From NCBI GenBank assembly GCA_013001055.1, contig JABDNH010000002.1, positions 1 to 54,969 on the forward strand: a stretch of DNA of 54,969 nucleotides, given 5' to 3'. A program made the position numbers and the translations under genes. Numbering within the stretch: position 1 is the first letter of the stretch; the number at the start of each line of letters is the position of its first letter. Origin of the DNA: Sphingomonas sp. (GTDB lineage: Bacteria > Pseudomonadota > Alphaproteobacteria > Sphingomonadales > Sphingomonadaceae). Of this stretch, positions 16,459 to 27,431 are shown in pieces. Below the pieces are notes generated by a model. It was given only the letters and a program-made list of their open reading frames with translations. It did not search any database and was not told the origin of the DNA.

Positions 16459-16692
16459 ATGAGCGACGACAAACTCGATACCGATCCCGGTGGCCCGGGC
16501 GGAGCGCCGGTTGCGATCGGCCTATTGGTCCTGATCGTGCTGCTGCTGGTATTTCTGTTTCGCGAGGAGCTCGGTATCGGTTCGCCAACCGCCGAAATCA
16601 CGATCCCCGAGCGGTTCGAGACCGAGATTCCGCAGCCGCCTGTGCAAGCCGAGCAAGACGGGCCGCAAAACCAGGTCCCGTCGGCGAATTGA
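16459..16692 (+). CDS. Small single-pass membrane protein, 77 aa
   Basis: One transmembrane segment at about residues 18-34 (VAIGLLVLIVLLLVFLF), a Gly/Pro-rich acidic N-terminus and a Pro/Gln-rich tail. It follows the DUF202 gene by 18 bases, suggesting co-transcription. No family recognised. Confidence 0.6.
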   Translation: MSDDKLDTDPGGPGGAPVAIGLLVLIVLLLVFLFREELGIGSPTAEITIPERFETEIPQPPVQAEQDGPQNQVPSAN

Positions 16693-16745
16693 CTTAGCTC
16701 GGCCAAGTCGTCACCACCCGCACCAATCGAACGTAAGAGGCTGGA

Positions 16746-18023
16746 ATGGACTTCATCACCGGTTTTGGCGCGCACGTGGAAACGGAAGCGGTGAAGGGCG
16801 CGCTCCCAAAGGGTCGCAATAGCCCGCAAAAGCCCGCCTACGGTCTGTATGCCGAACAATTGTCGGGAAGTGCCTTCACGATGGCGCGGCACGAGAACCT
16901 CCGCAGCTGGCTGTATCGCCTGCGCCCGACCGCTGATCATCGCCCCTTCGAGCTCTATAGGGGCAATCGGCTGGTCGGCGCCGAAGGCTCGGACAAGCCG
17001 CTGGCACCCAACCGCCTGCGCTGGGATCCGGTCGCCGACCTGCAAGGGGGGAAGGATTTCGTCGACGGGCTGGTCACGATGCTGGCAACGCGCGATCCCG
17101 CCGATCTCGAAGGCGTCGCGATGCATCTCTATCGCGCCGACAAGCCGATGGAGAACCGCGTGTTCTTTTCGGCCGATGGCGAGCTGCTTATCGTGCCTCA
17201 GGAGGGCGCGCTGCACCTTGTGACCGAGATGGGGCATCTGCCCGTTGCACCCGGTTCGATTGCGCTCATTCCGCGCGGCGTGCGTTTACGCGTCGAGTTG
17301 CCCGAGGGATCGGCACGAGGCTACGTAGCCGAGAATTACGGGGCTCCATTTCGTCTACCCGACCTTGGCCCGATCGGCGCCAACGGCCTTGCAAACCCGC
17401 GCGATTTCGAAATGCCCACGGCGGCTTTTGAGGATGTCGATGGCGAAGTCGAACTGGTCCAGAAGCAGGGTGGCAGGCTATGGTCGACGACGCTCGACCA
17501 TTCACCGCTCGACGTCGTTGCCTGGCACGGCAATTACGCGCCGTATCGTTACGATCTGTCGCGGTTCAACGCGATCAATACGGTGAGCTTCGACCATCCC
17601 GATCCCAGCATTTTCACGGTGCTGACGAGCCCAAGCGAAACGCCGGGGCGCGCTAATGCCGATTTCGTCGTTTTCCCGCCGCGCTGGATGGTGGCGGAAG
17701 ACACATTCCGTCCGCCCTGGTTCCACCGCAACGTGATGAGCGAGGCGATGGGCCTCATCCACGGCGAATATGATGCCAAGGCCGATGGCTTCCAGCCGGG
17801 CGGGCTGAGCCTTCACAACATCATGAGCGGGCACGGGCCTGATGTTGAAAGCTGGAAGAAAGCGAGTGAGGCGGAATTGAAGCCGGTGAAGCTCGACGGA
17901 ACGCTGGCCTTCATGGTCGAGACCTGCTGGCCGTATGCGCCGACCGATTTTGCGATGGAACGATCACAACCCGACTATGATTTAGCATGGAACGACTTTC
18001 CCAAAGCGGAGCTACCCGAATGA
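16746..18023 (+). CDS. hmgA: Homogentisate 1,2-dioxygenase
   Basis: A 425-residue protein of normal family length. Recognisable segments: [10 protein letters not shown] near the start, [50 protein letters not shown], and [14 protein letters not shown] with the iron-ligand Glu, followed by [13 protein letters not shown] with ligand His residues. It opens the aromatic ring of homogentisate to maleylacetoacetate. It is coupled to fahA by an ATGA overlap. An AAGAGG-like ribosome site precedes the ATG. Confidence 0.95.
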   Translation: MDFITGFGAHVETEAVKGALPKGRNSPQKPAYGLYAEQLSGSAFTMARHENLRSWLYRLRPTADHRPFELYRGNRLVGAEGSDKPLAPNRLRWDPVADLQGGKDFVDGLVTMLATRDPADLEGVAMHLYRADKPMENRVFFSADGELLIVPQEGALHLVTEMGHLPVAPGSIALIPRGVRLRVELPEGSARGYVAENYGAPFRLPDLGPIGANGLANPRDFEMPTAAFEDVDGEVELVQKQGGRLWSTTLDHSPLDVVAWHGNYAPYRYDLSRFNAINTVSFDHPDPSIFTVLTSPSETPGRANADFVVFPPRWMVAEDTFRPPWFHRNVMSEAMGLIHGEYDAKADGFQPGGLSLHNIMSGHGPDVESWKKASEAELKPVKLDGTLAFMVETCWPYAPTDFAMERSQPDYDLAWNDFPKAELPE

Positions 18024-19312
18024 CCCTTGATGCCACCCATGATCCCGATCTCACCAGCTGGGTAGACAGCGCCAATGGCCACGCTGAATTCCCTATACAG
18101 AACCTGCCTCTTGGGGTCTTTTCGGTAGCGGGCGGCGCGCCGCGCATCGGAGTTGCCATTGGCGACAAAATTCTCGACCTGTGCGCGCTCGCTGCGGCGC
18201 AGATGATCCCTGACGAAGACTGGGCGGAAACGCTGCAGGAGCCGGTGCTGAACAGTTTCTTCTCGCTCGGCATGGAAGCAAGCCAGGGCCTGCGCGAATG
18301 GCTCAGCGACCTGTTGTCGGACAGCGAGAACGAGACCAGCGTATCGCCCAGCCTGTTCGATCGTGAAAGCGCGGAAATGTACGTACCGTGCGCGGTCGGA
18401 GACTATACCGATTTCTATGTCGGCATCCATCACGCGACCAATGTCGGCAGCCTGTTCCGGCCCGACAATCCGCTCCTGCCCAACTACAAATATGTGCCGA
18501 TCGGCTATCACGGCCGCGCCAGTTCGGTGCGGGTGTCGGGTCACCCCGTCGTGCGGCCATCGGGGCAACGCAAGGGGCCAGACCAGGACGCGCCCGCGCG
18601 CGGGCCATCAATGCGGCTCGACTATGAGCTCGAAATGGGCGTCTGGGTGGGCGAAGGCAATGCGTTGGGCGAACCCATTCCGGTCGATGAGGCATCGCAG
18701 CATATCGCGGGCTACTGCCTGCTCAACGATTGGTCGGCGCGCGATCTGCAGGCATGGGAATACCAGCCTCTGGGCCCCTTCCTCGCCAAGAGTTTCCTTA
18801 CCACGGTTAGCCCATGGGTCGTCAGTCCGCAGGCGCTCGCCCCGTTCATGACGAAGATGCCGCCGCGCCCCGAAGGCGATCCCGCGCCGCTCGACTATCT
18901 CGATGGCGGTCCCGATGCGGCCGCGCTCGGCATCAAGCTCGAGGTGCTGCTTTCGACCGAAAAGATGCGCGCGGATGGCGATGCGCCGCACACGCTGAGC
19001 GAAGGCGACGCCGCCAGCGCGATGTACTGGTCCGCCGCGCAGATCGTCACGCATCACGCGTCGAACGGCTGCAATCTCCAGCCGGGCGACCTCATTGGCA
19101 CCGGCACGCTCTCGACGGCAGAGGAATCGGGTTATGGTTCGTTGCTTGAACTGTCCGAGGGCGGCAAAAAGCCGATCACGCTGCCCAACGGCGAGACCCG
19201 CACATTCCTCGAGGACGGCGATGAAGTGACGCTGGTGGCGCGCTGCGATACGCCGGGCGCGGTCCCGATCGGGCTTGGCAGTTGCACGGGCAGGGTACTG
19301 CCCGCCAAATGA
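18020..19312 (+). CDS. fahA: Fumarylacetoacetase
   Basis: A 430-residue enzyme. It shows [46 protein letters not shown] with the metal-binding Glu residues, and [15 protein letters not shown], all diagnostic of the FAH family; [11 protein letters not shown] is also conserved. It hydrolyses fumarylacetoacetate to fumarate and acetoacetate, the last step of tyrosine degradation. The ATG at 18020 overlaps the hmgA stop (ATGA), so the upstream Met in the same frame is not used. It overlaps the next gene in the same way. Confidence 0.95.
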   Translation: MTLDATHDPDLTSWVDSANGHAEFPIQNLPLGVFSVAGGAPRIGVAIGDKILDLCALAAAQMIPDEDWAETLQEPVLNSFFSLGMEASQGLREWLSDLLSDSENETSVSPSLFDRESAEMYVPCAVGDYTDFYVGIHHATNVGSLFRPDNPLLPNYKYVPIGYHGRASSVRVSGHPVVRPSGQRKGPDQDAPARGPSMRLDYELEMGVWVGEGNALGEPIPVDEASQHIAGYCLLNDWSARDLQAWEYQPLGPFLAKSFLTTVSPWVVSPQALAPFMTKMPPRPEGDPAPLDYLDGGPDAAALGIKLEVLLSTEKMRADGDAPHTLSEGDAASAMYWSAAQIVTHHASNGCNLQPGDLIGTGTLSTAEESGYGSLLELSEGGKKPITLPNGETRTFLEDGDEVTLVARCDTPGAVPIGLGSCTGRVLPAK

Positions 19313-19776
19313 CACTCGGGCTCGCTTTCCTGATCGGGTTTCTGAATGGTGCGCGCACCTTTCTTGCGCCCGCCTTGGTGGCGTGGAGCGCGGCGTTTGG
19401 CTGGCTCGATATTGCCGGGACGGGGCTGGGCTGGCTGGGTGCGCCTGCGCCCGCTGCCATCCTGACACTGCTGGCGCTGGGCGAACTCTATGGCGACAAG
19501 CGTCCCGAAGCGCCCAACCGCACGATCAGCTACGGGCTGGCGGGGCGTATCGTGATGGGTGCTCTATCGGGCGCTGCGATTGCCATGGGCGCTGTCGATC
19601 CCGCGTCGGGCTGGGCCGGGGCCGGGCTGGGTGCCCTGGGCGCGGCCATCGGGACGTTCGCGACGCTGCGGGCAAGGCTCTGGCTGGCGGCCAAATTCGG
19701 CAAGGACCTACCAGCGGCGCTGGCGGAAGACGCGCTTCTCATCGCCGCGATCGCGCTCCTGATCCTCGCGGCCTAG
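19309..19776 (+). CDS. DUF4126-like multi-pass membrane protein
   Basis: A 155-residue very hydrophobic, Ala/Gly-rich protein with about five membrane segments. The start [18 protein letters not shown] and the LGELYGDKRPEAPNR loop resemble DUF4126 proteins. The ATG overlaps the fahA stop (ATGA), so it is translated with the hmgA-fahA operon. Role unknown; a link to tyrosine catabolism is only positional. Confidence 0.7.
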   Translation: MTLGLAFLIGFLNGARTFLAPALVAWSAAFGWLDIAGTGLGWLGAPAPAAILTLLALGELYGDKRPEAPNRTISYGLAGRIVMGALSGAAIAMGAVDPASGWAGAGLGALGAAIGTFATLRARLWLAAKFGKDLPAALAEDALLIAAIALLILAA

Positions 19777-19826
19777 GACTTCGGGTCAGCTTTGGCTTGG
19801 GGCGCGGCATCCCCATATGCCTATCC

Positions 19827-21158
19827 ATGACCGATAAAGGCGATGATGATTTCCGTGCCGTTCCCTCGGGGCGTGCGGCCCGCCTGGGCCAGTTTGGCGG
19901 GCTGGCGGCGGGCGTCGTCGGCAATATGATCGGGGAGGGCGCCAAACGATTTGCCCGCGGCGAACGGCCCAAGGCGCGCGACCTGCTGCTTACCCCCGGC
20001 AATGCCAAGCGCGTGGCCGATCGCCTGTCGCACCTGCGCGGCGCGGCAATGAAGATGGGCCAGATGATCTCGATGGATGCCGGCGACATCCTGCCTGCCG
20101 AGCTTTCCGCCATCCTCGCCCGCCTGCGCGAACAGGCCACGCGCATGCCGCCCACGCAACTGAACGAGGTGCTGAAACGCGAATGGGGTGAGAATTGGCG
20201 CCGACGCTTCAAGCGGTTCGAGCCGACGCCCGTTGCGGCTGCCTCCATCGGCCAGGTGCACCGTGCCGAGATGCCCGATGGACGAAAGATCGCCGTAAAA
20301 GTGCAATATCCGGGCGTGGCTGGATCGATCGACAGCGATGTCGATAATGTCGCGGGGCTGCTAAAACTGTCCGGAGCATTACCAAAAAGCATCGATCTCG
20401 CCCCGCTGCTTGCCGAAGCCAAAATCCAGTTGCAGCAGGAAGCGGACTATGTGCGCGAAGGCGCGCATCTTGCCGCCTATAAGGAGCGGCTGGCGGGTGA
20501 TGAGCGCTACATCGTGCCGGGGCTGGTCGAAGAATTGACCACGCCGCAAGTGCTGGCAATGGACTGGATCGATGGCGTGCCGGTCGAAAAACTAATGGAC
20601 GAGCCACAAGAGCAGCGCGACCGCGTGACGAGCGAACTGATCGAACTTGTGCTGCGCGAATTGTTTGAATTCGGTGTGATGCAGACCGATCCCAATTTCG
20701 CCAATTATCGCTACCAGCCGGACACGGGCAGACTGGTGCTGCTCGATTTCGGCGCAACCCGTGACATCCCGCCAGCCATCGCCGACGATTATGCCATCAT
20801 CCTGCGCGCATTGTGGAGCGGCAACGTGGACGAAGTGCGCGACGCCGCGCTTGCGGCCGGGTACATCAATGTCGCCGCGGTTGAACGCCATCGCGAACGG
20901 ATCGACCGGATGATCTGCGTCATCCTTGGCCAATTGGCGAGTCCGGGCGACTTTGATTTTGGCGACCGCGCGTTTGTCGGCGAACTTCGCGCGCAAGGCA
21001 TGGCGATCGCAGAGGATCGCGAGGCCTGGCACATCCCGCCGGTCGACACGATCTTCATCCAGCGCAAGATCAGCGGCACCGCGCTGCTCGCTGCCAACCT
21101 GAAAGCCAGGGTCGCAATAGGGGATATCGTCCAGACCGCGCTCACCCGGCGGGATTGA
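19827..21158 (+). CDS. ABC1/AarF/UbiB-family atypical kinase
   Basis: A 443-residue protein. It shows the family KxGQ motif in LRGAAMKMGQMISMDAG (about 70-87), the Ala-rich loop VAAASIGQVHRAE, VKVQYPG with the lysine, QQEADYVREG, and a catalytic region FGVMQTDPNFANY followed by LLDFGATRD. Members support ubiquinone synthesis or lipid homeostasis. The ATG at 19827 is chosen because conserved sequence begins just after it; a much longer frame reading back through the DUF4126 gene is spurious. Confidence 0.9.
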   Translation: MTDKGDDDFRAVPSGRAARLGQFGGLAAGVVGNMIGEGAKRFARGERPKARDLLLTPGNAKRVADRLSHLRGAAMKMGQMISMDAGDILPAELSAILARLREQATRMPPTQLNEVLKREWGENWRRRFKRFEPTPVAAASIGQVHRAEMPDGRKIAVKVQYPGVAGSIDSDVDNVAGLLKLSGALPKSIDLAPLLAEAKIQLQQEADYVREGAHLAAYKERLAGDERYIVPGLVEELTTPQVLAMDWIDGVPVEKLMDEPQEQRDRVTSELIELVLRELFEFGVMQTDPNFANYRYQPDTGRLVLLDFGATRDIPPAIADDYAIILRALWSGNVDEVRDAALAAGYINVAAVERHRERIDRMICVILGQLASPGDFDFGDRAFVGELRAQGMAIAEDREAWHIPPVDTIFIQRKISGTALLAANLKARVAIGDIVQTALTRRD

Positions 21159-21225
21159 CGCGGGCGAATAGCAGCCGGCTTGGACTAGGCCGAAAGTCGA
21201 TCCGAGATGACGATTTCGCAAAAAA

Positions 21226-21301
21226 TGGTGCCGCTTACAGGACTCGAACCTGTGACCCCCTCATTACGAATGAGGTGCTCTACCAGCTGAGCTAAAGCGG
21301 C
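21226..21301 (-). tRNA. tRNA-Thr (anticodon CGT)
   Basis: Complete minus-strand cloverleaf of 76 bases: acceptor GCCGCTT/AAGCGGC, anticodon stem CCTCA/TGAGG with loop TTCGTAA (anticodon CGT), T-arm ACAGG TTCGAGT CCTGT, discriminator A and encoded CCA. Confidence 0.97.
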
Positions 21302-21451
21302 ATGCTGGCCAAGTGCGCGCGGCTCCTATCAGGGGATCGCGGATCGCACAAGCGTGAACAATCACTTCCCTATGCGAACATGCTTAACGGTTTCTTTATC
21401 CAATTCGGACAGATTGCCGAATATATCGTGATTTAATCGCAGTGGGGATCC

Positions 21452-22726
21452 ATGGCGTTCGAAGAGAAAATCCAGGCTGCAGACGCAGCGATGCCTGAAG
21501 ATGATGTCGGGCAGGCCATCGGCACCGATGAGCGCCGCATGCATGTACGCGCCTATAACTACTGGTGCTCGCTTCTCGACGGCCGCGATTTTCCTTCGAT
21601 CCAGGATCTGGAACCGGCCACGCTCGATGATTTCGGACCGCACGCGGTGCTGCTCGACTTCACGCGTGACCGCGACGACCCCGGCGCCTCCTATATCGGC
21701 GACGCAATTCGCGAGGAATGCGGGCTCGACGAGACGATCGAAACGATCAGCGATGTGCCTCCGCGCTCGCTGCTGTCTCGCCTGACCGATCACTACATGC
21801 AGATCATCGCCAACCGGGCACCGGTTGGTTTCGAGGCCGAATTCGTCAACCAGCGCGGGCATGAGATCTGCTATCGCGGCATTTTGATGCCGCTCTCCTC
21901 GGATGGCATCACGATCGACTTCATCTACGGTGTGATCAATTGGAAAGACACCGGCGAACAGGTTGCAGCAGATGCGACCATCGCGCCGGCGCTGGCGCCC
22001 ATCGAGCCCGATCCCGTACCCGACACTGCCCCCGGCGTGGATGAGCTTCCGAACAGCGATGATACGCATATGGCTTGGCAGGACGGCCCATTGGCCGACG
22101 GTGACTTGGCCGAAGAAACAGACGCTCCGGGAGCAGTGCTCACCGAATCGGACGGCCTTGCCGACTGGCTATTCGCCGCCCGCGATAGCGCGGAAGTGTG
22201 CAAGGCCGCCGAGGGCCGCAGTCGCGCCGCGCTCTACGATGCGCTCAGCCTTGCATACGATTTCAGCCTCGCGGCCCAGCGGCGCCCCGACGACTATGCG
22301 GAAATTCTCGACGATGCCGGGGTGAAGACGCAGGCCCGCGCCCCGATGACACCGATCATCAAGCTCGTGTTCGGTGCGGACTATAACAAAAGCCGCATCA
22401 CCGAATTTTCGACCGCGCTTGCTTATGCCCATCGCACCGAGATCGGTTTTGGCCAGTTCAAGGAAGTCGTCGAGAAGACCGATGGCGGCATCAAGGGGTT
22501 CGTGAAAGCCGAACGCGCCGCGCGCCGCGGCGACAAGCCCGCTGTCGACAAGGCTGCCAAGGCGCGCGACAAGCTGCGCCACGCGCAGCCTTTGGAAAGC
22601 ACTGGTTTCGAGGGCGAATACGCCCTGCTGGTGGCGCGGCGCAACGCCGATGGCAGCATCGATGTCGTCGCTGAAGTCGACGATACCAAGCTGGTCGATC
22701 GCGTCCTTGTCAAAGCCGCCAGCTAA
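21452..22726 (+). CDS. PAS-domain protein with C-terminal alpha-helical region
   Basis: A 424-residue protein. Residues about 25-165 look like a PAS_5-type sensor domain (YNYWCSLLDGRDFPSIQDLEP ... IDFIYGVINWKD). Then comes a Pro/Asp-rich linker (about 170-235), followed by a helical, charged region ending about 420. No kinase, GGDEF or DNA-binding motif was seen, so the output is unknown. The upstream region has TTAA-N7-TTTA at about 21383-21397, a degenerate CtrA-like box, plus an AT-rich stretch near 21418-21435 that could be a promoter. Located between tRNA-Thr and the glutamate dehydrogenase gene. Confidence 0.75.
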   Translation: MAFEEKIQAADAAMPEDDVGQAIGTDERRMHVRAYNYWCSLLDGRDFPSIQDLEPATLDDFGPHAVLLDFTRDRDDPGASYIGDAIREECGLDETIETISDVPPRSLLSRLTDHYMQIIANRAPVGFEAEFVNQRGHEICYRGILMPLSSDGITIDFIYGVINWKDTGEQVAADATIAPALAPIEPDPVPDTAPGVDELPNSDDTHMAWQDGPLADGDLAEETDAPGAVLTESDGLADWLFAARDSAEVCKAAEGRSRAALYDALSLAYDFSLAAQRRPDDYAEILDDAGVKTQARAPMTPIIKLVFGADYNKSRITEFSTALAYAHRTEIGFGQFKEVVEKTDGGIKGFVKAERAARRGDKPAVDKAAKARDKLRHAQPLESTGFEGEYALLVARRNADGSIDVVAEVDDTKLVDRVLVKAAS

Positions 22727-22811
22727 GCCAGCAATCATTCTCTGATACCGCCTTGTTGCCCGCTACGAGCGGGTCTATAGCCCGCGCCCATAAGTGCAGT
22801 CTGGAGAGGTT

Positions 22812-25800
22812 ATGGCACGCGGCAGCAAGGGCGAAGGATTCGTTCCCAAGCTTGAAAAGGCGCTCAAGGAATCGGCGCTTCCCGGAGAGTTGGAAGGACT
22901 GGACGCCGATGGGCTGCACGATGCGGCACTATTCGTCGCGAAGGTTGCAAACGAGCGCAAACCGGGGCGGGTCGCGCTCCGTATCGAATCGCTGGGCGGC
23001 AGCGCCGGTCATCGCCGGATGCGGCTTGCCATCGTCAACACCGACATGCCGTTTCTGGTCGACTCCATCGCTGCGGCCATCGCTGCGCGAGGACTTGCCG
23101 TCTATCGCTTGCTGCACCCGATCATGCCAATCCAGCGCGGCGACGATGGCGAGATCGAAGGTGTCGGTGGCGACCAGGATGAGTCGCTTATTTATATCGA
23201 ACTCGACCGCGCCGACGCGCGCGGGCGCCATGAACTGGAGACCGATCTTCTCGATGTGCTCGCCAACGTGCGTGCAGCGGTTCGTGACTGGCGCGACATG
23301 GTCGCCGAGATGGAGCGCGATGCGGATGCGCTTGATGGAAGTCACGAAGAAGAGGGCGAGTTTCTTCACTGGCTGATCGATAACAATTTTACGCTGCTGG
23401 GCCATGCCATCCTGACGCGCAACGGGATGAGCGAAGGGCTCGGACTGTTACGCGAGGATTTCAGCCTGTGGAACCGGGCTGTCAACGATGCGGCGCTTGA
23501 CGCGCTGCTCGACAAGGACAGGCCATTCCTGGTGATGAAAGCGGACCGCATCTCGCCGGTGCACCGCCGCGTGCCGCTCGATGTCGTGATGATCCGCCGC
23601 GGCGAAGACAGCGTGTCGCTCCATTGCGGCTTGTGGACGTCCGCAGCGCTGCGCGCACCTGCCGAAAAAGTGCCTATCCTGCGTCAGCGTCTCAAGATGC
23701 TCGATGAAGAGCTCCATTTCGCGCCGTCGAGCCATGGCGGCAAGGCGCTTAACCACGCCATCTCCACGCTGCCCCACGACCTCGTCATCAGTTTTGAACA
23801 AGCCGAGGTTCGCCAGGCGGCCTTCACCGCGATGAGCCTTGCCGATCGACCGCGCCCGACAATGCTGATCCTGCCGGGCAGCCTCAACCGGCACCTCTAC
23901 GCTTTCGTCTGGCTGCCGCGTGACGAGCTTTCGACCGCGCGTCGTACCGCGATCTCGATGATGATCGAGGACGAAGTCGGATCGCCGATCACCAGTTGGG
24001 CAGTCGAACTTGGCGATGGCGATCTTGCCCTGCTGCGGTTTACCATGGCCACCGAGCCCGGCGAAACCATGCCTGACGTCGAGGCGCTCGACGAAGCGCT
24101 GGTCGAGATGGTGCGCGGTTGGGCGCCGGCGGTGGAAAATGAGCTGGTCGAACAGGTCGGATCGGGGAAGGCCACGCGTCTCGCCCTAGCCTACCTGCCT
24201 GCCATGCCCGAACCTTATCGCACCCGCACCGAGCCGACGGAAGGTGCGCTCGACATCCTGCGGCTGACCGCGCTCGAAGGCGATGGCCGCGATGCGCGTC
24301 TGTACCAGTCGGCAACCGATACGGGCTGCCAGTTGCATCTCAAGCTCTATCGTCGCAGCGGCATCATCCCTCTTTCCGACGCCGTTCCCGTGCTCGAAAA
24401 TTATGGCTTCCGCGTGCTCGAGGAAATGCCGACCGCGTTGGCCGACGGCGCGATGGGTTACATCCACAATTTCCATCTCGAGCTTCCACGCGGTACCGAT
24501 GTGGACGCGATCCTCGACCGGAATGAAATCGTCGAAAAAGCCATCGCCGACGTGATGGCCGGTAAGAGCGAGGATGACGAGTTCAACCAGCTCGTCCTGC
24601 TGGCGGGACTCGATCCCCAGGCGGTCGTCTGGCTGCGCGCATGGTTCCGCTATCTGCGTCAGACCGGCGTGGCCTTCGGTCTTGTCACAATGGTCGACGC
24701 GCTGAGCCGCGCGCCACAGGCTACGACGGCATTGGTAGAAGCCTTCCGCGTCAGTCATGATCCCGGCCTGAAGGGTGACCGCAAGGCGGCTATCGAGGCC
24801 GCTTTCGAAGAGTTCGACGGCGCGCTCCTGAAGGTCAAAGCGATCGACGATGATCGTATCTTGCGCCTCTTCCGCGCCGTGGTCGCTTCGACGCTGCGCA
24901 CCAACGCCTTTTCGGATCAAGAGTCGGGTGCGCTGGCCTTCAAGATCGACTCCAGCGGTATTCCGGGCCTACCCAAGCCCGTGCCGTGGCGCGAAATCTG
25001 GGTCTACAGTCCGCGCGTGGAAGGTATCCATTTACGCGGCGGCCCGGTCGCGCGCGGCGGCCTGCGCTGGTCGGACCGGCGCGATGACTTCCGCACCGAA
25101 GTCCTCGGCCTGGTCAAGGCGCAGATGGTCAAGAATGCCGTCATCGTGCCGACTGGTGCCAAGGGCGGTTTCTATCCCAAGCAACTGCCCGATCGGGACG
25201 AGGATCGCGATGCGTGGCTGGAGGAAGGCACCGAAAGCTACCGCATTTTCATCCGATCGCTGCTCTCGGTCACCGACAACCTGGTCGAAGACAAGGTTGT
25301 GCACCCGCCCAAAGTCGTCGTCCACGATGGCGATGATCCCTATTTCGTCGTGGCGGCGGACAAGGGCACGGCGGCCTTCTCCGACGTCGCCAATGCCATC
25401 AGCCTCGAGAAGAATTTCTGGCTTGGCGATGCGTTCGCCAGCGGCGGCTCCAACGGTTACGACCACAAGGCGATGGGCATTACCGCGCGCGGCGCGTGGG
25501 TCAGCGTCCAGCGGCACTTTCTCGAGCGCGGGATCGACGTGCAGACGGACACGATCCGCGTTGTCGGCTGCGGCGACATGTCCGGCGACGTATTTGGTAA
25601 CGGCATGTTGCTGTCCAAGACGATCCAGCTCAATGCGGCATTCGATCATCGTCACATTTTCCTCGATCCCGATCCCGATCCGGCCAAGAGCTGGCAAGAG
25701 CGCAGGCGCCTGTTCGAACTGCCCCGATCGAGTTGGGACGATTATGATCGCAAGGTGATGAGCAAGGGCGGGATGATCGTTCCGCGCAGCCAGAAGTCGA

Positions 25801-27431
25801 TCACGCTGACCAAGCCCGTGCAGGAAATGCTCGGTCTGGAAGAAAAGACGATCGGACCGCAGGCGCTCATCAGCGCGATATTGAAAGCGCCCGTCGATCT
25901 CATCTGGTTCGGCGGCATCGGCACCTACATCAAGGCTTCGACCGAAAGCCACAACGATGCCGGAGACTCGGTCAACGACAATCTGCGGGTCGATGCCAGC
26001 GAAGTGCGCGCGACTGCGATCGGTGAAGGCGCCAACCTGGGCATTACGCAGGCCGGGCGTATCGAGTTCGCGCTGGGCGGTGGTCGCATCAACACCGATT
26101 TCATCGACAATAGCGCAGGCGTCGATTGTTCGGACAACGAGGTCAACATCAAGATCCCGCTCAATCGCGAAATGCGCGAAGGGCGGCTCGATGAGGCCAA
26201 GCGCAACGAATTTCTCAAAAAGATGACCGATGAGGTGGCGCAGATCGTGCTCGAGGATAACCGGCTGCAGACTCTGGCGCTGTCGATCGAGGAATCGCGC
26301 GGGCCAGCGGGGTTGCCGGGCTTTGTTCGCACGATCGAAATGCTCGAATCAACCGGCCGGATCGACCGGCGGGTCGAGGGCCTAGCCTCGTCCGAGGCGC
26401 TGCTGCGCCGTGCCGCCGAGAAGCAAGGCCTGACGCGCCCTGAACTGGCGGTAATCCTTTCGCATTCGAAGATCGCCCTGCAGGACGCGGCAGAGCGGCT
26501 CGACCTGGCGGGCGAGGAAATCCTGGACCCCGAATTGCACGATGCCTTCCCCAAGCCGATGCAGCGACACTTCAAGGATGCGATCAACGCGCACCGGCTG
26601 GAAAATGAGATCATCGCGACCAAGGTCGCCAACCGCCTGGTAAACCGCCTCGGCCCGTCGGTTGCGCTGGACATGACCGAAGAAGAAGGCGCGGCGCTGA
26701 AACAGGTCGTGGTTGCCTTCCTGGTGGCCGAACATCTGCTTGACCTCAAAGGGTTGTGGGAGATGATCGAAAAGGCCGAGGTCGACGAAATTACGCGCAT
26801 CGAGCTCTTCTCGACCGCTGCAAAATCGGTGCGCACCCACCTGTCCGACATACTGCGTGCCGCAGGGAGCGAGACGTCGGTCACCAAGCTGATCGACCTA
26901 TTCGAACCGGGCTACAAGAAAGTACGGGGCGTGGCAGGCCGCCTGATCCGTTCCGAAGTGCGCGTCGAAGCCGACGCACGGCGCGAGCAGTTGATGTCGC
27001 TGGGCGCCGACGAAGAGCTCGTGAAGCTGCTGGTGCGTCTCTATGAACTCGACGGAGTTTTCGGGCTTGCATCGCTCGCAGCGCGCAAGGAAGGCGACAT
27101 ATTGGGGCTGACCAGGGCCTACACGATGCTCGGCGAGTCGCTCGGTCTCGATTGGGCACATCAGCAACTCGTGCACTACACGCCGGAAGACCAGTGGGAG
27201 CGCTTGCTGCTTGCCGGCCTGCAACGCGATATGGAGCAATTGCGGATCGACTTTCTGTCGCGCCAGCGCGGGGACGATCCGGTTGCGTCGGTCGAACGCT
27301 GGTGTGAGCGGCAAGGCTCCCGCATCGACCAGTTCCGAAAGCTCGTCGACCGTGCGCGCAATAGCGGCGCGGCGAGCATTGCCATGCTCGCGCAAATTGC
27401 AGGACAGGCGCGGATCCTGCTGGGTCGCTGA
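22812..27431 (+). CDS. gdhZ: NAD-specific glutamate dehydrogenase, large (180-kDa type)
   Basis: A 1539-residue protein, normal for the class. A long N-terminal regulatory half (with ACT-like segments such as MPFLVDSIAAAI) precedes the catalytic dehydrogenase core at about 700-1150. The core contains GLVKAQMVKNAVIVPTGAKG with catalytic lysines and the cofactor-domain segments VGCGDMSGDVFG and LIWFGGIGTYIKAS. It converts glutamate to 2-oxoglutarate and ammonia. The ATG at 22812 lies two bases after GGAGAGG; an in-frame ATG at 22794 is the alternative. The symbol follows the Caulobacter homologue. It is coupled to the next gene by TGATG. Confidence 0.95.
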   Translation: MARGSKGEGFVPKLEKALKESALPGELEGLDADGLHDAALFVAKVANERKPGRVALRIESLGGSAGHRRMRLAIVNTDMPFLVDSIAAAIAARGLAVYRLLHPIMPIQRGDDGEIEGVGGDQDESLIYIELDRADARGRHELETDLLDVLANVRAAVRDWRDMVAEMERDADALDGSHEEEGEFLHWLIDNNFTLLGHAILTRNGMSEGLGLLREDFSLWNRAVNDAALDALLDKDRPFLVMKADRISPVHRRVPLDVVMIRRGEDSVSLHCGLWTSAALRAPAEKVPILRQRLKMLDEELHFAPSSHGGKALNHAISTLPHDLVISFEQAEVRQAAFTAMSLADRPRPTMLILPGSLNRHLYAFVWLPRDELSTARRTAISMMIEDEVGSPITSWAVELGDGDLALLRFTMATEPGETMPDVEALDEALVEMVRGWAPAVENELVEQVGSGKATRLALAYLPAMPEPYRTRTEPTEGALDILRLTALEGDGRDARLYQSATDTGCQLHLKLYRRSGIIPLSDAVPVLENYGFRVLEEMPTALADGAMGYIHNFHLELPRGTDVDAILDRNEIVEKAIADVMAGKSEDDEFNQLVLLAGLDPQAVVWLRAWFRYLRQTGVAFGLVTMVDALSRAPQATTALVEAFRVSHDPGLKGDRKAAIEAAFEEFDGALLKVKAIDDDRILRLFRAVVASTLRTNAFSDQESGALAFKIDSSGIPGLPKPVPWREIWVYSPRVEGIHLRGGPVARGGLRWSDRRDDFRTEVLGLVKAQMVKNAVIVPTGAKGGFYPKQLPDRDEDRDAWLEEGTESYRIFIRSLLSVTDNLVEDKVVHPPKVVVHDGDDPYFVVAADKGTAAFSDVANAISLEKNFWLGDAFASGGSNGYDHKAMGITARGAWVSVQRHFLERGIDVQTDTIRVVGCGDMSGDVFGNGMLLSKTIQLNAAFDHRHIFLDPDPDPAKSWQERRRLFELPRSSWDDYDRKVMSKGGMIVPRSQKSITLTKPVQEMLGLEEKTIGPQALISAILKAPVDLIWFGGIGTYIKASTESHNDAGDSVNDNLRVDASEVRATAIGEGANLGITQAGRIEFALGGGRINTDFIDNSAGVDCSDNEVNIKIPLNREMREGRLDEAKRNEFLKKMTDEVAQIVLEDNRLQTLALSIEESRGPAGLPGFVRTIEMLESTGRIDRRVEGLASSEALLRRAAEKQGLTRPELAVILSHSKIALQDAAERLDLAGEEILDPELHDAFPKPMQRHFKDAINAHRLENEIIATKVANRLVNRLGPSVALDMTEEEGAALKQVVVAFLVAEHLLDLKGLWEMIEKAEVDEITRIELFSTAAKSVRTHLSDILRAAGSETSVTKLIDLFEPGYKKVRGVAGRLIRSEVRVEADARREQLMSLGADEELVKLLVRLYELDGVFGLASLAARKEGDILGLTRAYTMLGESLGLDWAHQQLVHYTPEDQWERLLLAGLQRDMEQLRIDFLSRQRGDDPVASVERWCERQGSRIDQFRKLVDRARNSGAASIAMLAQIAGQARILLGR

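Noticed and set aside
19275-19826. Extension of the ABC1 kinase frame back through the DUF4126-like gene
   Set aside because: The upstream residues are the out-of-frame translation of fahA/DUF4126. ABC1 homology starts after 19827.
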